Origin: Variovorax sp. EL159
GTDB taxonomy: Bacteria; Pseudomonadota; Gammaproteobacteria; Burkholderiales; Burkholderiaceae_C
Assembly: GCF_900100965.1 (NCBI RefSeq)
Contig: NZ_FMUJ01000002.1
Coordinates: 1,228,524-1,292,523, forward strand
Direction of reading: 5' to 3'
Length of the DNA: 64,000 nt
The position numbers and the translations under genes were made by a program. Below the pieces are notes generated by a model. It was not told where the DNA came from, did no database searches, and saw only the letters and a list, made by a program, of their open reading frames with translations. The number at the start of each line of letters is the position of its first letter. The first letter of the stretch is position 1. Positions 58,448 to 64,000 of this stretch are shown in pieces.

Positions 58448-61400
58448 TCAGTCCAGATGCGTGGTCAGAATCCGGCCGATCTGAGCCATCGATTCCGGCG
58501 CTGTCATTGTTCCGTGAGGGCATGGAATTTCGTGGATGTTTATTTGCCCGCTCACGTAGGGAGACCATGCGTCAGGGTTGGGAAGGCGGAATGTCTTGGT
58601 GGCAACAAAGAGGGTGAGGTTCTCGTTGATCGTCGGCGGCCTGTACCTGTCGAACATCGAGATGTTGTTCTTGACGACCTGCCACATCTTTTCGACCGAT
58701 TCCTCTCCCTGGTCCTTGGAATAGGTTGCCTGGTTCACGAAGAATTTCCTGTATTCGTTGTAGGTCCTCGCTCTTTTTTCCGGCGAAGACTGCACGTGCG
58801 TGCGATCCGTGGGCGGATACGTGTCCAGAAGAATGAGCCTGTTGTTGGCTTCCTTCCTCTTCGAAAGGATGTGAATGATCTCGTAGGCCACATAGCCGCC
58901 GAATGACCAGCCCAATATGTTGTAGGGGCCCGTCGGTTGGACCTTCATGATCTGGTCGAGGTAGTCGGCCGCCATTTCCTCGATCGTTTTTGGCATGCGA
59001 TCGAATTCCGTGAATCCGCGTGCCTGAAGTCCGTAGACCGGACGGTCTTTCCCCAGGTGCTTGATGAGCGACGAAAACCCCCAACTGAGTCCGGCTGCCG
59101 GATGAATGCAGAAGAGCGGCGGCAGGTGGCCGGTCAGGCGCAGCGGAATCATCACATCGAAGGAGTTCGACTGGCGGCTCGAGTTGATGCTTTCGCTCAA
59201 CTGGTCGACGGTGGGACTCTCGAACAGCGTGCGGATGGCCAGCTCGATGCCCAGTGCCGAGCGGATGCGGCCAACGAGCTTGGTGGCCAGCAGCGAGTGG
59301 CCGCCCAGGTCGAAGAAGTTGTCGTCGATGCCCACCTGGGGCAGGCGCAGGACTTCCGCGAAAAGCGCCACCAGAGTCTCTTCCTGTGGCGTGCGAGGGG
59401 CTCGAACGCTCCGGGATGTGAAGTCCGGCGCTGGAAGTGCCTTGCGGTCGAGCTTGCCGTTGGGTGTGAGCGGCAGGCTGTCCAGCACCACGATGGCCGC
59501 GGGCACCATGTAGTCGGGCAATCGGTCTGCCAGTGTGCGGCGCACGGCCTGCGCCTCCACGCGCTGGGCATCCTGTGCCACGACATAGCCCACGAGCTGC
59601 TTGTGCCCGGGCTGCTCCTCACGGGCGATGACGACGGCCTGGGCAATGTCGGGCAAGCCCGTCAGGGCCGTCTCGACGTCGCCGAGCTCGATGCGGAACC
59701 CACGGATCTTGACCTGCTGGTCGGCGCGCCCAAGGAAGTCGAGCACCCCGTTGGTGCGCCATCGCGCGAGATCGCCGCTGCGGTACATGCGGCTGCCCGG
59801 CGCGCCGAAGGGGTTGGCCACGAAGCGCTCGGCGCTCAGGCCGGCTCTGTTCAGATAGCCGCGCGCCAGCCCGGTGCCTGCGATATACAGCTCGCCCGGT
59901 ACGCCCGCGGGGACCGGGTTCAGCTGTGCGTCCAGCACGTAGAGCTGGGTGTTACCCAGCGCAGAGCCGATCGGGATGCCCCGATTTGCCTGGAGCGGAT
60001 GGCGAAGGGAATGCAGCGTGGCGAAGGTGGTCGTCTCCGTCGGTCCGTAGCCGTTCGTCAGCGTGAGGGACGGGCAACGCGCAAGCACCCGCCGGACGGC
60101 CGTGGGGAGCAACACATCGCCCCCCGCGAGCAGATGCTGCAATCCTTCGAAGCAGCTTGGATCTTCTTCGGCGAAGAGATGGAACAGGCCTGCGGTGAGC
60201 CACAGGGTGTTGATGCGCTGATGGGCGATCAAGTCTCGCAGCGTGGGAATGTCGAGCTCCCGCGCAGGCGCGAGGATGACCTGCCCTCCACTCAAGAGAG
60301 GCATCCACAGCTCGAAGGTGGACGCGTCGAAGGTGTGCGTCGAGTGCTGAAGGACCCTGGCCGGGCCGCTCCCCTGCCAACGAGAATTGAGCGCCAGATG
60401 GGCGACATCTTCGTGGGTGGTGACCACGCCCTTCGGCCTGCCGGTGGAGCCCGAGGTATAGATGACGTAGGCCGGGTTGAGCATGGCGAGCGGCGCCCGG
60501 CGCCCGGCATCGCTGATGTCGAGCCCGGATGACCGGGCCAACTCGGCCACGAGGGACGGGTCGTCGAGGCACAGGCTGGGCACGCCCGCCGGCAGCAATT
60601 GCGCGGTGGCGATGTCGGTGATCGTGCAGACGGGCGCCGCGTCTTCCAGCATGAAGGCCAGGCGCTCTTTGGGGTAGTCCACGTCCAGCGGCAGGTAAGC
60701 GGCGCCAGCCTTGAGGATCGCCAGGATCGCCGTAATCATTTCTGGTGAGCGCGGCAGTGCGAGCGCCACGAAGCCCTCCGGTCCCACGCCTTGCGCGATC
60801 AGATGGTGGGCGAGGCGATTGGCGCGTGTATTGAGCTCGCCGTAGCTGAGCGAGGCGTCGTCGAACACGAGTGCGATCGCGTCCGGCGCACGTGCCGCTT
60901 GCTGCTCGAAGAGCGCGGGCAGGGTGGCGAGGGGCACGGGGTGCGCGGTGTCGTTCCATCCCTGGAGGATCTGCTCACGCTCCCCGGGCTGCAGGATTCC
61001 GATCTGCCCGATGGGCTGGGCGGGGTCCTGTGCAACGGCAGCAAGAACGTACCCCAACCGGTCGCCGAGCAATTCGACAGTGGCGCGGTCGAACAGGTCG
61101 GTGGCGAATTCGAGCCGGCCCGAAATGCCTTGCGGCGAGCCGTCCTTGGCACGCTGTTCCCACAGCTCGAACGACAGGTCGAATTTGGCGGTGTTCAGGC
61201 CGATGGGTTGTGCGCTGATCTCCAGTCCCGGCAAGGCGAAGCTGGCGCGGGCATTGTTCTGCAGCACCAGCGAGACCTGGAACAAGGGATGGCGAGCCAT
61301 GGAACGCGCGGGGTTGAGCACCTCCACCAGCCGCTCGAACGGCAGGTCCTGGTGCGCGTAGGCACTCAGGTTGGTTTCGCGCACGCGTGCCAGCAACTCG

Positions 61401-64000
61401 CGAAAGCTCGGGTTGCCAGAGGTATCGGTGCGCAGTACCAGGGTGTTCAGGAAGAAGCCCACCAGGTCGTCGAGCGCTTCATCCGTGCGCCCAGCGATCG
61501 GGCTGCCCAGCGGGATGTCGGTGCCTGCGCCCAGGCGGGTGAACAAGGTGGCCAGTGCAGCCTGAAGCACCATGAACAGACTGGCCTGCCCCTCGCGTGC
61601 AAGGGTCAGCAGCTCCTGATGCAGGCCCACGTCGAGCCGGAACGCGACGCTCTCGCCGTGGTGGCTGGACACCGTGGGGCGCGGCCTGTCGGTAGGGAGT
61701 TCCAACTGCTCGGGCAGGCCGGCGAGCGTGCGTTGCCAGTAGCGCAGTTGCTTGGTGATGACGCTGTCGGGATTGCGCTCGCTGCCCAGCAGTTCGTGCT
61801 GCCAGAGCGTGTAGTCGGCGTACTGCACCGGCAAAGGTGTCCATGCCGGTGGCTGGCCCTGGCCACGCGCGGCGTAGGCCAGGGACAAATCGCGTGCCAG
61901 CGGTGCGAGCGACCATCCGTCACTGGCGATGTGATGGCACAGCAGCAACAGCACGTGCTGATCCGCATCAAGGTGGAACAACCAGGCGCGAAACGGAATC
62001 TCGCTGCCCAGCTGGAAGCAGTACGCGGTTGCCTCGGCGAGTCGTTGCGCCAGCGTGGCTTCGGACGCCGTTTCTACCTGCATCGCAAGATGCGCACCTT
62101 CGGGCGCAAGAATCTGCTGCAAGGGTGTTGCGTCGTCCGTGTCCCTGAAGACAGTGCGCAGGCTTTCGTGACGGCCGACCAGGTCGCCCAAGGCCAGTTC
62201 CAGCGCTGAATCGTCAACCCGCCCCTTCAGCCGCAAGGCCATGGCCACGTTGTAGGTGGGCGTGGGGCCGTCGATCTGGTACAGGAGCCAGAGCCGTCGT
62301 TGGGAAAGCGACACCGGAATAAGTTCGGGCCTCGCCATCGGCTGCAGGACCGCACGGGCAGACTGCGCACCGACGAGCCTGTGGCCCAGCTGTGCGACCG
62401 TGGGCGCTTCAAACAGCACGCGGATGGGTAGCTCCACGCCCAATGCGGAGCGGATGCGGCTCACGAGCCTGGTGACCAGCAGCGAGTGGCCGCCCAGGTC
62501 GAAGAAGTTGTCGTCGATGCCCACCTGGGGCAGGCGCAGGACCTCGGCGAAGAGGTTGGCCAGGATTTCTTCCTGCGGAGTGCGCGGGGCGCGAATGCTG
62601 CGGAGCGTGAAGTCGGGCGCGGGCAGGGCCTTGCGGTCGAGCTTGCCGTTGGGCGTCAGGGGCAGGGCATCGAGCACGACGATGGCTGCGGGAACCATGT
62701 GGTCGGGCAGATCGGTGGTCAGCGCACGACGCAGGGCTGCGGTGTCGACGCTCTGTCCGGTGGCAGCCACGACGTAGCCCACCAGTTGCTTGTTTCCTGG
62801 TGCGTCCTCGCGCGCGATGACGGCGGTCTGAGCGACGCCGGGCTGCCAAGACAGTGCGGCCTCGATTTCACCGAGCTCGATGCGGAATCCCCGGATCTTG
62901 ACCTGCTGGTCGGCGCGCCCGAGGAAGTCGAGCACGCCATCGGTTCGCCAGCGCGCCAGGTCGCCGGAGCGGTACATGCGGCTGCCCGGTGGGCCGAAGG
63001 GGCTGGCCACGAAGCGCTCGGCGCTCAGGGCGGGCCTGTTCAGATAGCCGCGCGCCAGGCCCGCGCCCGCGATGTACAGCTCACCCGTCACGCCTACAGG
63101 CACCGGCTGCAGTGCCGCGTCCAGAACGTAGGTCCGCAGGTCCGGAATGCCGCGGCCGATGAGACTGTTGGCGTCGCTGCCCATGAGCGCCTTGCTCAAC
63201 GCGGCGTAGGTGACATGAACGGTCGTTTCTGTGATGCCGTACATGTTGATGAGTGACGGCGCTTCATCGCCGTGTCTCTCATACCAGTCCTTCAGGAGCC
63301 GGAGTTCAAGCGCTTCGCCGCCGAAAATCACGCAGCGCAAAGCCAGGCCGGCCTGCAGCTCCGGGTGCTCCCGCTCGGCCTGCGCCAGTTGATGGAATGC
63401 CGATGGTGTCTGATTGAGGACGGTCACCTGCTTGCGCACGAGCAGGCTCAAGAACTCTGCGGGGGAACGGCTGATCAAACTCGGAACGACGATCAACTGC
63501 CCGCCGCGAAGCAGAGCGCCCCAGAGCTCCCAGACCGAGAAGTCGAAGGCGTGCGAATGGAACAGGGTCCATACGTCCTGCGGACCGAATCCAAACCATT
63601 GCTCCGTCGCACCGAGGAGCCGCACGACGTTCTGCTGTGAAATCACCACGCCCTTTGGCTTGCCGGTAGACCCCGAGGTGTAGATGACGTACGCGGGGTT
63701 GGCGGGACGCAGTGGCCGAACGCGGTCGTGGTCGGTGGGGTTGGCAAGGGGCGCGGCGGCCAGCGAGGCTGTGAGCGACGTATCGTCCAGGCTGAGCGTG
63801 GGCACGCCCGGAGGCAGGATCGCTGCGGTGGCGCGGTTGCTGATCATGCAGGCCGGCGCAGCGTCCTCCAGCATGAACGCCAGGCGGTCCTTGGGGTAGT
63901 CCACGTCCAGGGGGACGTAGGCGGCGCCGGCCTTCAGGATGGCCAGGAGGCTGACCACCAGCTCCAGGGAGCGAGGCAGGGCCAGGGCCACGAAGCTCTC
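58448..64000 (-). CDS. Non-ribosomal peptide synthetase, terminal modules A-PCP-C-A-PCP-TE (5' end outside window)
   Basis: At least 1850 residues, open to the right edge. Residue numbers count from 63991. The first adenylation domain lacks its start and runs to about 455; its specificity code reads DFWNIGMVHK, a match for threonine. A carrier follows (LGGHSLL, serine near 503), then a condensation domain (about 560-970) with HHIASDGWS and GPTPTYNVA, of the LCL type. The second adenylation domain (about 1075-1510) has code DAFWLGGTFK, read as valine. The next carrier is near 1563, and a type I thioesterase follows with serine 1696 (GWSFGG), aspartate in LLDTYP and histidine in PCPHGTM. No epimerase is present. 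The predicted chain ends in L-Thr then Val, released by the thioesterase. Confidence 0.93.
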   Translation of the reverse strand, partial: ESFVALALPRSLELVVSLLAILKAGAAYVPLDVDYPKDRLAFMLEDAAPACMISNRATAAILPPGVPTLSLDDTSLTASLAAAPLANPTDHDRVRPLRPANPAYVIYTSGSTGKPKGVVISQQNVVRLLGATEQWFGFGPQDVWTLFHSHAFDFSVWELWGALLRGGQLIVVPSLISRSPAEFLSLLVRKQVTVLNQTPSAFHQLAQAEREHPELQAGLALRCVIFGGEALELRLLKDWYERHGDEAPSLINMYGITETTVHVTYAALSKALMGSDANSLIGRGIPDLRTYVLDAALQPVPVGVTGELYIAGAGLARGYLNRPALSAERFVASPFGPPGSRMYRSGDLARWRTDGVLDFLGRADQQVKIRGFRIELGEIEAALSWQPGVAQTAVIAREDAPGNKQLVGYVVAATGQSVDTAALRRALTTDLPDHMVPAAIVVLDALPLTPNGKLDRKALPAPDFTLRSIRAPRTPQEEILANLFAEVLRLPQVGIDDNFFDLGGHSLLVTRLVSRIRSALGVELPIRVLFEAPTVAQLGHRLVGAQSARAVLQPMARPELIPVSLSQRRLWLLYQIDGPTPTYNVAMALRLKGRVDDSALELALGDLVGRHESLRTVFRDTDDATPLQQILAPEGAHLAMQVETASEATLAQRLAEATAYCFQLGSEIPFRAWLFHLDADQHVLLLLCHHIASDGWSLAPLARDLSLAYAARGQGQPPAWTPLPVQYADYTLWQHELLGSERNPDSVITKQLRYWQRTLAGLPEQLELPTDRPRPTVSSHHGESVAFRLDVGLHQELLTLAREGQASLFMVLQAALATLFTRLGAGTDIPLGSPIAGRTDEALDDLVGFFLNTLVLRTDTSGNPSFRELLARVRETNLSAYAHQDLPFERLVEVLNPARSMARHPLFQVSLVLQNNARASFALPGLEISAQPIGLNTAKFDLSFELWEQRAKDGSPQGISGRLEFATDLFDRATVELLGDRLGYVLAAVAQDPAQPIGQIGILQPGEREQILQGWNDTAHPVPLATLPALFEQQAARAPDAIALVFDDASLSYGELNTRANRLAHHLIAQGVGPEGFVALALPRSPEMITAILAILKAGAAYLPLDVDYPKERLAFMLEDAAPVCTITDIATAQLLPAGVPSLCLDDPSLVAELARSSGLDISDAGRRAPLAMLNPAYVIYTSGSTGRPKGVVTTHEDVAHLALNSRWQGSGPARVLQHSTHTFDASTFELWMPLLSGGQVILAPARELDIPTLRDLIAHQRINTLWLTAGLFHLFAEEDPSCFEGLQHLLAGGDVLLPTAVRRVLARCPSLTLTNGYGPTETTTFATLHSLRHPLQANRGIPIGSALGNTQLYVLDAQLNPVPAGVPGELYIAGTGLARGYLNRAGLSAERFVANPFGAPGSRMYRSGDLARWRTNGVLDFLGRADQQVKIRGFRIELGDVETALTGLPDIAQAVVIAREEQPGHKQLVGYVVAQDAQRVEAQAVRRTLADRLPDYMVPAAIVVLDSLPLTPNGKLDRKALPAPDFTSRSVRAPRTPQEETLVALFAEVLRLPQVGIDDNFFDLGGHSLLATKLVGRIRSALGIELAIRTLFESPTVDQLSESINSSRQSNSFDVMIPLRLTGHLPPLFCIHPAAGLSWGFSSLIKHLGKDRPVYGLQARGFTEFDRMPKTIEEMAADYLDQIMKVQPTGPYNILGWSFGGYVAYEIIHILSKRKEANNRLILLDTYPPTDRTHVQSSPEKRARTYNEYRKFFVNQATYSKDQGEESVEKMWQVVKNNISMFDRYRPPTINENLTLFVATKTFRLPNPDAWSPYVSGQINIHEIPCPHGTMTAPESMAQIGRILTTHLD

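Noticed and set aside
58448..64000. Siderophore (variochelin/variobactin-like) assembly line
   Set aside because: No hydroxyornithine, beta-hydroxyaspartate or TonB-receptor genes are in the window, and the predicted residues are Thr and Val; the full locus would be needed.

Overview
The window is about 65-68% GC, densely coded and typical of a beta-proteobacterium of the order Burkholderiales. The gene content and order fit Comamonadaceae, most likely Variovorax: a tRNA-Leu sits between secG and a 14-gene nuo operon, a DUF2818/Nudix/DUF1178 tail follows nuoN, and a nitrate-assimilation operon is paired with a NIT-ANTAR regulator. The genus is inferred from content only. No transposase, integrase, CRISPR array or rRNA was seen.

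Layout. (1) 1-7886, minus strand: assimilatory nitrate/nitrite operon nrtA-nrtB-nrtD-nirB, then an exported protein with two NarX-type P-box motifs that runs off the left edge. Its long leader carries an NtrC-like site, a sigma-54 promoter, an ANTAR-type hexaloop hairpin and an intrinsic terminator, and the antiterminator gene nasR lies just upstream. This is a complete two-signal nitrogen circuit: ammonium limitation through NtrC/sigma-54, nitrate/nitrite through NasR. (2) 8000-19426: housekeeping and mixed genes (tsaD, a hydrolase, hsp20, an orphan binding protein with an aminotransferase, an EamA transporter, rpsO-pnp, a quinone oxidoreductase, tpiA, secG, tRNA-Leu). (3) 19494-35396: all of complex I (nuoA-N) plus three small tail genes. 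(4) 35436-43322: an ABC exporter divergent from a MarR-regulated tripartite EmrAB-type efflux operon, then a LysR regulator.

(5) 43349-46588, minus strand: a cysteine hydrolase, then an AGE-family sugar isomerase paired with a DUF1479 Fe/2OG-type oxygenase. (6) 47017-52928: a branched-chain-amino-acid-type ABC importer (livG-livF, two tandem binding proteins, livH-livM). The last 40 bp of livM recur exactly 889 bp downstream and bracket a small cassette that encodes a secreted cysteine-containing protein. (7) 53872-64000, minus strand: the end of a non-ribosomal peptide synthetase (A-PCP-C-A-PCP-TE, read as Thr then Val) followed, without a terminator, by an Atm1-type exporter, a cysteine-synthase-like PLP enzyme and a CrtC/AttH-like exported protein, then a separate WXXGXW-repeat protein.

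Best candidates for new biology: the livM-tail cassette, the NRPS tail operon, the P-box protein inside the nitrite reductase operon, the AGE/DUF1479 pair, a dispersed repeat translated inside nrtB, a Walker-A Lys-to-Arg change in LivF, and a probably leaderless MarR transcript.
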